From: Heyndrickxia sporothermodurans
GTDB taxonomy: Bacteria > Bacillota > Bacilli > Bacillales > Bacillaceae_C
Assembly: GCA_018333075.1 (NCBI GenBank)
Contig: BORH01000009.1
Span: 62,001-126,000 of the forward strand
Direction of reading: 5' to 3'
Length of the DNA stretch: 64,000 nt
Part shown: positions 1-7,643 of the stretch, piece after piece
Layout: each line of letters starts with the position of its first letter
Position numbering within the stretch: the stretch's first letter is position 1
Position numbers and translations under genes: made by a program
The notes under the pieces: model-generated
The model's input: only the letters and a program-made list of their open reading frames with translations
Told to the model about the DNA's origin: nothing
Database searches by the model: none

Positions 1-2
1 GG

Positions 3-254
3 AAGACGCTAAACCTCCCTATTCCTTACACATTATTAAATCTTAGCTCGACTGTAATTTGCTCTAAATTTCTATGGCGGAATATTAATAAACGAATCAA
101 TAACAAAAAACAAACCCCTAGCTTCTTCCCTTTAGATCCAACAATTGTGAAGCCCATTCTTAAACAAGTGATAAAGGAATTAAAAAATTATAAAGGCTTA
201 GTAATTGTTGATGTAATAACTGAAGATGGAACACGTGTATGGATTCAATTGTAA
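3..254 (+). CDS. hypothetical protein, 5' end cut by the window edge
   Basis: An open frame enters the window and runs 83 codons to TAA without a stop. The visible part is basic. It ends in a compact stretch with IVKPILKQVIKEL followed by LVIVDVITEDGTRVWIQL, which looks like an amphipathic helix followed by two beta strands. I do not recognise the family. The frame is supported by its length in AT-rich DNA and by a strong hairpin two bases after the stop. The start lies outside the window. Confidence 0.55.
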   Translation, partial: KTLNLPIPYTLLNLSSTVICSKFLWRNINKRINNKKQTPSFFPLDPTIVKPILKQVIKELKNYKGLVIVDVITEDGTRVWIQL

Positions 255-255
255 A

Positions 256-286
256 GGAGTGTCAGGCAATCATTGCTTGACACTCC
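256..286. terminator. bidirectional hairpin terminator
   Basis: GGAGTGTCA pairs with TGACACTCC, and an inner GCAAT/ATTGC extends the stem. It sits between two convergent genes, directly after the partial frame and 10 bases past the exporter stop. The T tract is weak on both sides, so termination is inferred mainly from stem strength and position. Confidence 0.6.
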
Positions 287-295
287 TTACAATAC

Positions 296-1072
296 TTATA
301 GGATACCTATCCAAATTTTTATTGCTGTTGCTAATATCATAATGGCCAAAATGAATTGGAGAATTTTTGTATTTGCCTTTTTACCAACTTTTACACCTAA
401 TGGTGAAGCAAGAAGGCTAGCAACAATCATAATTATAGAGGGCAATAATTCCACTTGCCCTGTCGAAAGTTTTCCAGTTATGGAGCCAATAGACGAAATG
501 AATGTAATAGCTAATGAAGAAGCAATTGTCATCCTGGTTGGTATTTTTAAGACAACGAGCATAATCGGAACTAACAAAAATGCTCCTCCTGCTCCTACAA
601 TTCCGGCAGCAATTCCGACAGCTAAAGCAAGTATAGCAGCTAGCCATTTGTTAAATTTCACTTGATCTAGAGGCATGTCATCAACTTTCTTTTTGGGAAT
701 TAACATCATTACGACAGCGATTAAGGCTAAGACACCATAAACTAAATTAATCCCGCTCTCGTTGAAAAAATTGGAAATAATTCCCCCGAAAAGACTTCCA
801 ACTAACGTACTGATTCCCATATAACCAACTAATTTTTTATTTAAAAAGTCTCCCTTCCGATATGCCCAAATACCACCAAGAGTAGAGAAAAATACCTGTA
901 CTGCAGTAATTCCTGATACCGAATGAGCACTAAAATGAGCGACCCCCAGCATTGCTGGTATATACAATAGCATCGGATAATTAATAATTGCTCCACCAAT
1001 ACCTAACATTCCTGAAAGAAATGATCCAATAAAACCAATCAGAAATATCGTCACTATAAAGCTTATATCCAT
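296..1072 (-). CDS. TauE/SafE family sulfite/anion exporter
   Basis: This 258-residue protein is almost entirely hydrophobic, with about eight membrane segments in two similar halves. Each half begins with a glycine-rich segment ([13 protein letters not shown] near residue 21, [13 protein letters not shown] near 160), as is typical of TauE/SafE permeases. The family exports sulfite, sulfoacetate or related anions, or takes up organosulfonates. The ATG follows AAAGGAGG at good spacing. A CstR-type repressor remnant and its operator lie directly upstream; in Staphylococcus aureus CstR controls a sulfide-detoxification operon that includes tauE. Sulfite export is therefore the likely role here, although the substrate is inferred. 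Confidence 0.85.
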   Translation of the reverse strand: MDISFIVTIFLIGFIGSFLSGMLGIGGAIINYPMLLYIPAMLGVAHFSAHSVSGITAVQVFFSTLGGIWAYRKGDFLNKKLVGYMGISTLVGSLFGGIISNFFNESGINLVYGVLALIAVVMMLIPKKKVDDMPLDQVKFNKWLAAILALAVGIAAGIVGAGGAFLLVPIMLVVLKIPTRMTIASSLAITFISSIGSITGKLSTGQVELLPSIIMIVASLLASPLGVKVGKKANTKILQFILAIMILATAIKIWIGIL

Positions 1073-1186
1073 GGTGTTCCTCCTTTAGAAGGATGTGATT
1101 GCACCTTTCTTTTATCAAAGGTTAAAAGTTTTCTCTAAAAAAATTTTATAACTTTTTAAAGGGGAACTGGCATGTTCCCCCTTCCA

Positions 1187-1419
1187 TTATCCCTTTTTAA
1201 CCCAAAATTTCAATACTCCATTTTCAGCAGCTTTCATCACACACTCTACTAGATTAGAGCAAACAACGACACCTATTGTACAATTAATGGCTGTTCTTGC
1301 TGCAGTTAATTGGGTGTTGACTTCATTACAATCCTTATTTTCTTCCATCATGTTCAAGATCCCTTGCAGCTACCTTCTATCCTCTTCACCCTATTTTTCA
1401 TTGGGTCATTATATTGCAT
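1187..1419 (-). pseudogene. CstR/CsoR-family persulfide or metal sensor repressor, frameshifted
   Basis: The start has an AAAGGAGG site and reads MQYNDPMKNRVKRIEG, the DUF156 N-terminus. After about 21 codons the frame hits TGA. One base further on, it continues as ILNMMEENKDCNEVNTQL and then SNLVECVMKAA to a TAA. The first Cys (in NKDC) and the second (in LVEC) match the Cys pair of S. aureus CstR, and the His of copper-binding CsoR is absent. Restoring one base near 1360 gives about 77 residues, slightly shorter than the usual 85-90. Either the gene is broken or the assembly lost a base. It precedes the TauE gene on the same strand, and a matching operator lies about 80 bases upstream. Confidence 0.75.
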
Positions 1420-1498
1420 GACCTTTCCTCCTTTCATTAAAGATGATACATCCCTCACTTTCTATGGGTTCAATATCTAAACTTTACAAACATACCAC

Positions 1499-1514
1499 AT
1501 ACCCCACTGGGTAT
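1499..1514. promoter_or_regulatory. CstR/CsoR-type operator
   Basis: ATACCC-CACT-GGGTAT is a perfect 6+6 inverted repeat of the G/C-tract type bound by CsoR/CstR repressors. It lies upstream of the repressor remnant and tauE, where autoregulation would be expected. The assignment rests on motif and context. Confidence 0.7.
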
Positions 1515-1575
1515 AAAACCAACCAATAAAGCAATAAATAATTTAGGAAAAAATTCACTATGATTTATATATCTA

Positions 1576-1603
1576 TTGACAATTCTATAAATTATTATAA
1601 TAT
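1576..1603 (+). promoter_or_regulatory. SigA promoter of the S-box transcript
   Basis: TTGACA at 1576-1581 is followed, after 16 bases, by TAATAT at 1598-1603. Transcription would start near 1610, about 30 bases before the riboswitch. Confidence 0.6.
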
Positions 1604-1639
1604 TGGTAAAGATACTAATTTTATATTTATATATTTTTC

Positions 1640-1803
1640 CTTATCCAGAGAGGTGGAGGGACTGGCCCTATGAAACCCGGCAACCACTGTTATAAACAGA
1701 TTGGTGCTAAATCCTGAAGAGCATTCATATGTTCTTGAAGATGAGGAGGAGACTTTTGCTATTAGGCTCTTCCTTTATAAAAGGGAGAGCTTTTATATTT
1801 TTT
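1640..1803 (+). promoter_or_regulatory. SAM-I (S-box) riboswitch with terminator
   Basis: The leader holds the S-box core in order: CTTATCCAGAGAGGTGGAGG at 1640, then ACTGGCCCTATGAAACCCGG, CAACC, a variable hairpin, GGTGCTAAATCCTG, and GATGAG near 1740. A terminator hairpin follows, with GGCTCTTCC pairing with GGGAGAGC at 1765-1790 and then a U-rich run. In this class S-adenosylmethionine binding stabilises the terminator, so the downstream methionine gene is off when SAM is plentiful. Confidence 0.95.
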
Positions 1804-1885
1804 AGCTATTTTTTTGTAAATAGAGAATCAAAAAATAGAGACTAGCAAATGAAAATAGTTTATCAATTTCAAGGAGTGATTAAGA

Positions 1886-3016
1886 ATGGGACAAACTCAA
1901 GATGCAGCTAAAATAATTAAAAATTGTACACCGCCATATAGAGCGGATCATGTTGGTAGTTTATTAAGACATGAACGAGTAAAAAAAGCACGTTTACAAA
2001 AAGCTACCGGAGAAATTTCTTCAGAGCAATTACGGACGATCGAAAATGAAGAAATTCAACGAATCGCTAAAATTCAAAAAGAGATTGGCCTTCAAGCTAT
2101 AACAGATGGAGAACTTAGAAGAGCCTGGTGGCATTTCGATTTTCTTGAAAATTTAGATGGTGTGGAAGGGTATGATTCAGAAGATGGTCTTCACTTTCAT
2201 GGAATAACAACTAAAGCTCACTCAGTAAAAATAACCGAAAAAATAGATTTTTCAAATCATCCAATGCTTGAAGATTATAAGTTTTTGCACAGTATTGCTG
2301 GTGATAGTACTGCAAAAATGACGATTCCCAGCCCTAATATGCTTTTTTTTAGAGGGAAAATTGAAAACAAAAGCTATCTTCAGGATCAAGAAGAATTCTT
2401 ATATGATTTAACTTCTACCTACCAAAAAGCTATTCAAGCTTTCTATGATGCTGGCTGCCGCTACCTTCAGTTGGATGATACTTCATGGTCTTCTTTTTTC
2501 TCAGAGGAAGGGACTAAAAAAATTAAAGCTTCCGGACAAAACATCGAACAATTGCACCAATTTGCTGCAAAAGCCGTGAATGAATCAATCTCTAACCGTC
2601 CTAAAGATATGAAGATCACTATGCACATATGCCGCGGGAACTTCCGATCTACGTGGAAAGAATCTGGAGGCTATGATGCTGTTTCGGAAATATTATTTGA
2701 TGGCTTAAATGTTGATGGTCTCTTCCTTGAATTTGATGATGAACGCTCTGGTGGCTTCGAACCACTTCGTTATGTCAAACGTTCAAATTTACAAGTTATT
2801 CTTGGATTAATTACCTCGAAATTCGGAGAATTAGAAAATCCTGAGGACATTAAACGAAGAATTGATGAAGCATCAAAATATATAAGCTTAAATCAATTAG
2901 GACTTAGTCCACAATGCGGATTTGCATCAACTGAGGAAGGAAATATTTTAACAGAAGAACAACAATGGGATAAGCTACGTCATGTGATTCAAATCGCACA
3001 GGATGTTTGGAAATAA
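1886..3016 (+). CDS. MetE C-terminal-domain-like methyltransferase (YxjG/YxjH type)
   Basis: At 376 residues this is half the size of cobalamin-independent methionine synthase and corresponds to its C-terminal catalytic barrel. The fold-defining HVGSLLR stretch lies near residue 21. The zinc ligands are visible as HIC in KITMHICRGNFRS and as the Cys of LGLSPQCGFAST near the end. B. subtilis YxjG and YxjH have the same length and are also S-box regulated. The family probably transfers methyl groups to homocysteine, or acts on a related thiol, in methionine recycling; the exact methyl donor cannot be told. The ATG follows AAGGAG. The gene stands alone behind the SAM riboswitch. Confidence 0.88.
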   Translation: MGQTQDAAKIIKNCTPPYRADHVGSLLRHERVKKARLQKATGEISSEQLRTIENEEIQRIAKIQKEIGLQAITDGELRRAWWHFDFLENLDGVEGYDSEDGLHFHGITTKAHSVKITEKIDFSNHPMLEDYKFLHSIAGDSTAKMTIPSPNMLFFRGKIENKSYLQDQEEFLYDLTSTYQKAIQAFYDAGCRYLQLDDTSWSSFFSEEGTKKIKASGQNIEQLHQFAAKAVNESISNRPKDMKITMHICRGNFRSTWKESGGYDAVSEILFDGLNVDGLFLEFDDERSGGFEPLRYVKRSNLQVILGLITSKFGELENPEDIKRRIDEASKYISLNQLGLSPQCGFASTEEGNILTEEQQWDKLRHVIQIAQDVWK

Positions 3017-3178
3017 AACAAACACTGCTTTTACTTTTTTATGTAAGCAAGTCAAGCATTTACAGCCTGCCCTCCATAAAAAGCTATGCTTCTTATTCAT
3101 TATAAGAATGTATGGTTTTATAACGATTGGTTATAGTAAAATACGAGCTTTTAAGTTAATCGTAGGAGGAGTCTAACG

Positions 3179-3307
3179 ATGGAAAACACGCATGAATTTG
3201 TTAAAAAGCTACACGACGACCAAAAGAAAGCAGAGAAGAATAGAAAACGTGGAAAAGGAAGCCCAGAAAAAAGTTTACCTACTAAACAACATGGAACGAA
3301 TAAGTAG
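3179..3307 (+). CDS. small basic protein, DUF4023-like
   Basis: A 42-residue frame starts with ATG eight bases after AGGAGGA. It encodes a hydrophilic, Lys-rich peptide, MENTHEFVKKLHDDQKKAEK followed by a GKGSPEKSLPTKQHG tail. The THEFV opening and the tail resemble the short Bacillus DUF4023 proteins, as far as I can recall that family. Their function is unknown. A strong terminator follows 17 bases after the stop, which supports a real transcription unit. Confidence 0.65.
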   Translation: MENTHEFVKKLHDDQKKAEKNRKRGKGSPEKSLPTKQHGTNK

Positions 3308-3323
3308 CCCTCCATAAAAAAGT

Positions 3324-3367
3324 AAGGCTATCCAAGAGCATTTTCTTAGAATGACTTGGATCGCCTT
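3324..3367. terminator. bidirectional terminator
   Basis: AAGGCTATCCAAG pairs with CTTGGATCGCCTT (12 of 13), followed by ATTTTATT. It separates the small plus-strand gene from the convergent SnoaL-like gene. Confidence 0.8.
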
Positions 3368-3383
3368 ATTTTATTGATTATGC

Positions 3384-3794
3384 TCAATCGACTGTCGCCA
3401 TTTGAATCGTATAACTATCTACATACTGCTTAAATTTAACTATTTTCTCATATTCAAGCTCCCATACATGTACAAAATCTGCTTGAAATATTTTTCCAGT
3501 TTCTTTATATGTGCCCGAATAGGTACCTTCAGCAATAATAATGTTTTTATCTTTTACTTCATGATAGCTATTTACATGTGCTTTAAAATCAATCCATTCT
3601 GAATCTATGCGATTAAATACATTTTTTATAACAGCTTCTACTCCAATGTATGTCCCTCCATATGGAGAGCCTTCAGCTTCCGTCCATTCTATATGTTTTG
3701 AAAGAGCAGTTAATAAATTTTGAGCATTCTCAGAAGAAGAAGCTCCTTCATAGGTACTTTTAATCATTTCCAAATTTGTTTTGGGACTTCTCAT
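3384..3794 (-). CDS. SnoaL-like / NTF2-fold protein
   Basis: This 136-residue protein has the pattern of small SnoaL-like ketosteroid-isomerase-related proteins. It has an N-terminal helix, the conserved GGTYIGVEAVIKNVF segment, and beta strands with a central VHVWELEYEKIVKFKQYVD. Such proteins bind small hydrophobic molecules, and no reaction can be named. The frame extends six codons upstream, but the ATG at 3794 is preceded by GGGGGGAAAAG and the earlier ATG has no binding site, so I start at 3794. It lies 43 bases downstream of the FrnE-type gene on the same strand and may share its transcript. Confidence 0.75.
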   Translation of the reverse strand: MRSPKTNLEMIKSTYEGASSSENAQNLLTALSKHIEWTEAEGSPYGGTYIGVEAVIKNVFNRIDSEWIDFKAHVNSYHEVKDKNIIIAEGTYSGTYKETGKIFQADFVHVWELEYEKIVKFKQYVDSYTIQMATVD

Positions 3795-3837
3795 CTTTTC
3801 CCCCCAATTCATTGTTTATTTATTATCTCTTGTTTAC

Positions 3838-4488
3838 TTAACAATCTCCATTTATATCACATGTCATACCTTTGAATTCATCTTCAGTTTCTTTCTCTAA
3901 TTCTTTATCTATTGCTTTTGCTAATCTTTCTTTACTTGCCAAGCCTTGGATGACCTCATCACCAATAATAAGAGTTGGAACAGCCATAATTTTTGCTTCT
4001 TCATATGCATGATTTAAGGCCTCCTGATGTACTTCGCGATACTTTCGTGTGACTAATGCCTCTCTAAAGTCAGTTTCAGATAATCCTACTTCCCCTGCCA
4101 GCTTAGTTAATACCTCTACATCTTCAATGTTTTGTTCTTCTTGAAAGAAAGCAGTAAACACTCTGTGATGAAACTCATTTCCTTTTCCTTGTTCCTGTGC
4201 ATACTGATACCCTTCAAAAGCCAAATAGGTATATGGATGTGGAGAAACATGTGGTAAACGCATTTCAACTCCAAGCTTTTTCGCTGTTGGTAAAATAAAT
4301 GAATCCCAAGAGCTTAACTTATCAGGCTCTTTCCACGGATCAATTTTTGGATATGGACTCGGACGTAATTCAAAAGGCATCCACTCCACTTCTACATCCT
4401 TTTCTCTTACAATTTCATCTAAAGGACCTTTTCCTAAAAAACAAAATGGGCAAATAAAATCAGAATAAGCTTTAATTTTTACAGTCAT
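3838..4488 (-). CDS. DsbA-family oxidoreductase, FrnE type
   Basis: The 216-residue protein has a thioredoxin fold with the active-site motif CPFC in SDFICPFCFLGKGPL near residue 14, a long helical insertion, and the cis-proline segment MAVPTLIIGDEVIQG near 170. A C-terminal pair of cysteines (MTCDINGDC) could form a further redox site. FrnE-like proteins are cytosolic disulfide reductases or isomerases; there is no signal peptide. The frame extends nine codons upstream, but the ATG at 4488 has AAAGGAGG eight bases before it. Two identical-arm palindromes upstream suggest tight transcriptional control, perhaps by a redox- or electrophile-sensing repressor. Confidence 0.85.
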   Translation of the reverse strand: MTVKIKAYSDFICPFCFLGKGPLDEIVREKDVEVEWMPFELRPSPYPKIDPWKEPDKLSSWDSFILPTAKKLGVEMRLPHVSPHPYTYLAFEGYQYAQEQGKGNEFHHRVFTAFFQEEQNIEDVEVLTKLAGEVGLSETDFREALVTRKYREVHQEALNHAYEEAKIMAVPTLIIGDEVIQGLASKERLAKAIDKELEKETEDEFKGMTCDINGDC

Positions 4489-4520
4489 GTATATTTCCTC
4501 CTTTAAAATTGCCATTCAAG

Positions 4521-4648
4521 TGTAACCATTTTAGTTACATCATTTACAAAAAATATATAGTTTCTCGCCTATATAAATACAATACTGATCACCTAATTAT
4601 GAAGATGGAATTTCTAAATCCCTACCTATTGTAACTATAATAGTTACA
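4521..4648 (-). promoter_or_regulatory. frnE-type promoter with two palindromic operators
   Basis: TGTAACCATTTTAGTTACA (4521-4539) and TGTAACTATAATAGTTACA (4630-4648) share the same arms, TGTAAC-N7-GTTACA. Between them, on the minus strand, lie TTGTAT (4577-4582) and TATATA (4554-4559), 17 bases apart. Operator 1 therefore falls just downstream of the start point and operator 2 upstream of -35. The cognate repressor is not identified. Confidence 0.65.
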
Positions 4649-4791
4649 ATTAAAACAAAAGTCAACTACTTTTATTAACCATATTATAAAAATCTAATAC
4701 CGATTGGTTGCTGAGGCTTTAAAAAGCTACTGACCTAGTTTCAAATTGGAAAAGCCTTCTTAAAAATTCTTAAATTTTTATCAAATACCTA

Positions 4792-4820
4792 TTGTTTTAT
4801 ATTGGAAATAATTATATACT
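4792..4820 (+). promoter_or_regulatory. SigA promoter of the GntR/ABC operon
   Basis: TTGTTT at 4792 and TATACT at 4815 are separated by exactly 17 bases. They lie about 45 bases before the gntR start and face the operon. Confidence 0.55.
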
Positions 4821-4864
4821 ACATTACAACACTAATGCACTAACCCTCGAGAGGAGGAGTAGGC

Positions 4865-5251
4865 TTGATCTTAAACACAGACGGATTGAAGCCAATCTAT
4901 GTACAAATTGCAGAATGGTTAGAAAATGAAATCCTAAATGGGCATTTTGAAAGTGATGAAAAAGTGTACTCCCAATACCAACTTGCAGAAATGTTTACAA
5001 TAAATCCTGCTACAGCTGCAAAAGGACTCAATATTTTAGCTGATGAAAACATCCTCTATAAAAAAAGAGGACTTGGAATGTTTGTAACAAAAAACGCGAA
5101 GGAAATAATCCTTGCTAAGCGCAAGGGACAAACGCTAAAGCATTTAATATTTGAAATGGTTCACGAAGCACAAACACTTCAAATAAATGAAGCAGAATTG
5201 CTAGAAATGATTCACGTCGCTATTCAAGAAATAAAGGGGGATGGGAAATGA
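4865..5251 (+). CDS. GntR-family regulator, YtrA subgroup
   Basis: At 128 residues this consists of a winged helix-turn-helix (residues 8-75, with PIYVQIAEWLENEILNG and the recognition region YQLAEMFTINPATAAKGLNIL) plus a short helical dimerisation tail. That is the YtrA layout, which lacks a large effector domain. YtrA-type regulators usually repress the ABC transporter operon in which they sit. The start is TTG after GAGAGGAGGAG. The stop overlaps the ATG of the ATPase gene (ATGA), so the two are translationally coupled. Confidence 0.88.
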   Translation: MILNTDGLKPIYVQIAEWLENEILNGHFESDEKVYSQYQLAEMFTINPATAAKGLNILADENILYKKRGLGMFVTKNAKEIILAKRKGQTLKHLIFEMVHEAQTLQINEAELLEMIHVAIQEIKGDGK

Positions 5252-6144
5252 ATGTGATTGAATGTAAGCATATGACGAAAACATATGGTCAAACCACCAT
5301 TTTAAAGGACTTATCTTTTACCATTAAAGAAAATTCTATTACAGGTTTGATTGGAAAAAACGGTGCGGGAAAAACAACCCTATTAAAAATAATCGCTGGT
5401 TTTTTTCGAAAAACTTCTGGAGAAATTACCGTATTTTCAAAAAAACCCTTTAACAACTTATTTGTATCAGCCAATATGGTTTTTATTGATGATCAAATGA
5501 ATCTACCTAACTCACTGCAGTTAACTGAAATATTAGCAGAAGCCAGTCGTTTTTATCCAAATTGGGATGCGGATCTTGCCCAGAGGCTGTTCGACTACTT
5601 TTCACTTCATCCAAACCAATATCATTATAACCTGTCAAAAGGGATGAAAAGTACGTTTAATATGATTATCGGTCTCTCCTCACGCTGTGCGTTAACCATC
5701 TTTGATGAACCAACAACAGGAATGGACGCTTCAGTTAGAAAGGATTTTTATCGTGCACTTTTAAAAGATTATATCGCCCATCCTCGAACAATTATTCTAT
5801 CTAGTCATCATTTAAATGAAATAGAAGACTTACTCGAAGATGTGCTACTCATAAAGGATGGTCACGTTCTATTCCATCGACCAATCGCTGAAATAAAAGA
5901 GTGGGGAATTGGATTAAAGGGGCCAAATACAATAATTGAACGGTGGGTACAGAACAGCGAAATATTATATCAAAAGGAAATGGGTCTTAACACAATTTAT
6001 ATCGTAATAAAAAATGACTTTACTCCATTCGATTTAGATAATATGCAGCTAGCAGGGATTGAGCTATCTCCTGTTCCGTCAAGTGATCTATGTGTTTATT
6101 TAACCAGTAAGCATAAAGGAGGGATTGATGATGTCTTTAATTGA
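5248..6144 (+). CDS. ABC transporter ATP-binding protein (YtrB-like)
   Basis: The 298-residue protein contains Walker A GKNGAGKTT near residue 37, a degenerate signature (NLSKGMKSTFNM) and Walker B LTIFDEPTTGMDA. The H-loop is SSHH. About 80 further residues beyond the ATPase core are unassigned. It would energise the membrane protein encoded next as an ABC-2-type exporter or sensor complex. The C-loop reads LSKGMK instead of LSGGQ, as in many YtrB/BcrA-like ATPases. Its stop lies inside the start region of the permease gene. Confidence 0.88.
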   Translation: MNVIECKHMTKTYGQTTILKDLSFTIKENSITGLIGKNGAGKTTLLKIIAGFFRKTSGEITVFSKKPFNNLFVSANMVFIDDQMNLPNSLQLTEILAEASRFYPNWDADLAQRLFDYFSLHPNQYHYNLSKGMKSTFNMIIGLSSRCALTIFDEPTTGMDASVRKDFYRALLKDYIAHPRTIILSSHHLNEIEDLLEDVLLIKDGHVLFHRPIAEIKEWGIGLKGPNTIIERWVQNSEILYQKEMGLNTIYIVIKNDFTPFDLDNMQLAGIELSPVPSSDLCVYLTSKHKGGIDDVFN

Positions 6145-6877
6145 GATCAACCAAATAGACATTGTGAAGAAGCAGTATTTCTTTAAGCTAAGATCGTATG
6201 TTCAAATTTTTAGCACGATGATGATTCTTCAAGTGATTGGTTTGTTATTTTCAATTGGTGGTGTAGGTGGTTCCGGAACTAGCAATGATAATGTAAGCGT
6301 CGAAGTCTCTTATTATTCTTCAAGTACAGTAATGATGTTGACCTTTTTATGGGCATTTATTTCAGCCATTCTTATTACTACAAAAGCTACTCGATACGAT
6401 GATTTTAGCTTTATTACCAACAGACTAACAAGCCATTTATCTAACATCCTATTTCTACTAACCGCAAGTGTAATAGGTGGGATTACTGCCTTTTTATCAG
6501 GGTATTTATTAAAAATTATTATCTACTTTTTTATTGATATAAAAATTATCAACGAAGGTTCAATGAATATAACAGTTAGCGAAATATTGATAGGAATATT
6601 TGCTTCAATCTTATATGTCTTGTTAACTTGTGCATTGGGCTATATGGTCGGTACGCTCGTTCAGTTGCACAAAATATTTATTGTACTATTTCCTGGATTA
6701 CTAATTGGACTTAATATGTGGTCCATTCAAAATGGAAAAATGGTTATTGAAGAAATCACTGAATTTTTCAATAGCGAATCCTCTCTTGTTCTCTTTTTCG
6801 TTAAAGTTATATTAACAACAGGGCTACTTTTTTCAAGTTCAATCGCGATTTCCAACCGAATGGAGGTCAGGAAATGA
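6128..6877 (+). CDS. ABC-2-like membrane protein of the GntR operon
   Basis: This 249-residue protein has about six membrane segments and a small soluble loop (SIGGVGGSGTSNDNVSVEVSYY) after the first. No enzymatic motif is visible. AAGGAGG at 6116-6122 serves two in-frame ATGs, 6128 and 6131; the upstream TTG at 6125 is too close to the site. It overlaps the ATPase gene and is followed by an ATGA overlap, so it is the third of four coupled genes. The substrate is unknown; related modules respond to cell-envelope stress or export peptides. Confidence 0.75.
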   Translation: MMSLIEINQIDIVKKQYFFKLRSYVQIFSTMMILQVIGLLFSIGGVGGSGTSNDNVSVEVSYYSSSTVMMLTFLWAFISAILITTKATRYDDFSFITNRLTSHLSNILFLLTASVIGGITAFLSGYLLKIIIYFFIDIKIINEGSMNITVSEILIGIFASILYVLLTCALGYMVGTLVQLHKIFIVLFPGLLIGLNMWSIQNGKMVIEEITEFFNSESSLVLFFVKVILTTGLLFSSSIAISNRMEVRK

Positions 6878-7599
6878 ACGGTCTAATTTTTCTATTCTTT
6901 ATTATTGTTTTGATCATTTTCATTAACAAAAAAAGTAAAAGCAAACCTTCTTTTTCAACTAAAAAATTTAACAAGGTTGGGATGAGTAGAAAAATAAGCT
7001 TGATTCTTAGTGTTTATATTGGGATATTATTTCTGTCCATTATTTTATATGCATTTATCCCCAATCCAAAAGGATTAAACGTTAATAGAGCTAATGAAGC
7101 AAAAATGGAAGAACAATCACAGCAAGTGTATGATCTTGTAGCTCATGGTAAAATCGATCAAATTAATCCAGCCCTACTCGACAAAAAATGGGAGAAAAAC
7201 TTTCCTCATAAACAATTACATTTAAAAGTAGATAATAATGAGTATTTAAATTTAACTATTTTAGTAGAAAGAAAAGCAACAAATGATGACAAAGTTGAAG
7301 GAATCTTTACCAAACCTCAAATGACAGTTAGTGGTTTAGATATAACGAGTAAATTGAAATCACAGCAATTGGAATGGTTAAATGACACAGTAACTTTTAT
7401 TCAACCAGAACCCGTAGAACTAAAATTTTCAGTATTTGAAAAAGAATTTTTTATTACACAATTTACAGAAAAAACAATGGAGCATGATCGCCATTCAACT
7501 GATTTGTCTGGTCAAACACTCCTTTACTTACGTATACCGAAAGACTTGACGATTGTAAGCGATGAAGATTTAATATCGATTGAATATATCGGTGATTAA
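6874..7599 (+). CDS. membrane-anchored protein, last gene of the GntR/ABC operon
   Basis: I do not recognise a family for this 241-residue protein. It has a hydrophobic N-terminal segment (residues 3-17), a short Lys-rich loop, and a second membrane segment (about 39-62). A hydrophilic domain of about 175 residues follows and would be extracellular if both segments span. That domain is rich in alternating hydrophobic strands and lacks Cys. The ATG overlaps the permease stop, so it belongs to the same transporter unit. It could be a substrate-binding or regulatory accessory subunit. Confidence 0.65.
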   Translation: MNGLIFLFFIIVLIIFINKKSKSKPSFSTKKFNKVGMSRKISLILSVYIGILFLSIILYAFIPNPKGLNVNRANEAKMEEQSQQVYDLVAHGKIDQINPALLDKKWEKNFPHKQLHLKVDNNEYLNLTILVERKATNDDKVEGIFTKPQMTVSGLDITSKLKSQQLEWLNDTVTFIQPEPVELKFSVFEKEFFITQFTEKTMEHDRHSTDLSGQTLLYLRIPKDLTIVSDEDLISIEYIGD

Positions 7600-7603
7600 T
7601 GAT

Positions 7604-7634
7604 AAAAAATCCCAGACCAAAGCTGGGATTTTTT
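7604..7634. terminator. bidirectional terminator
   Basis: AAAAAATCCCAG pairs perfectly with CTGGGATTTTTT around a seven-base loop. It lies between the ABC operon and the convergent kynU gene, with T tracts on both strands. Confidence 0.92.
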
Positions 7635-7643
7635 GTTTTTAAT

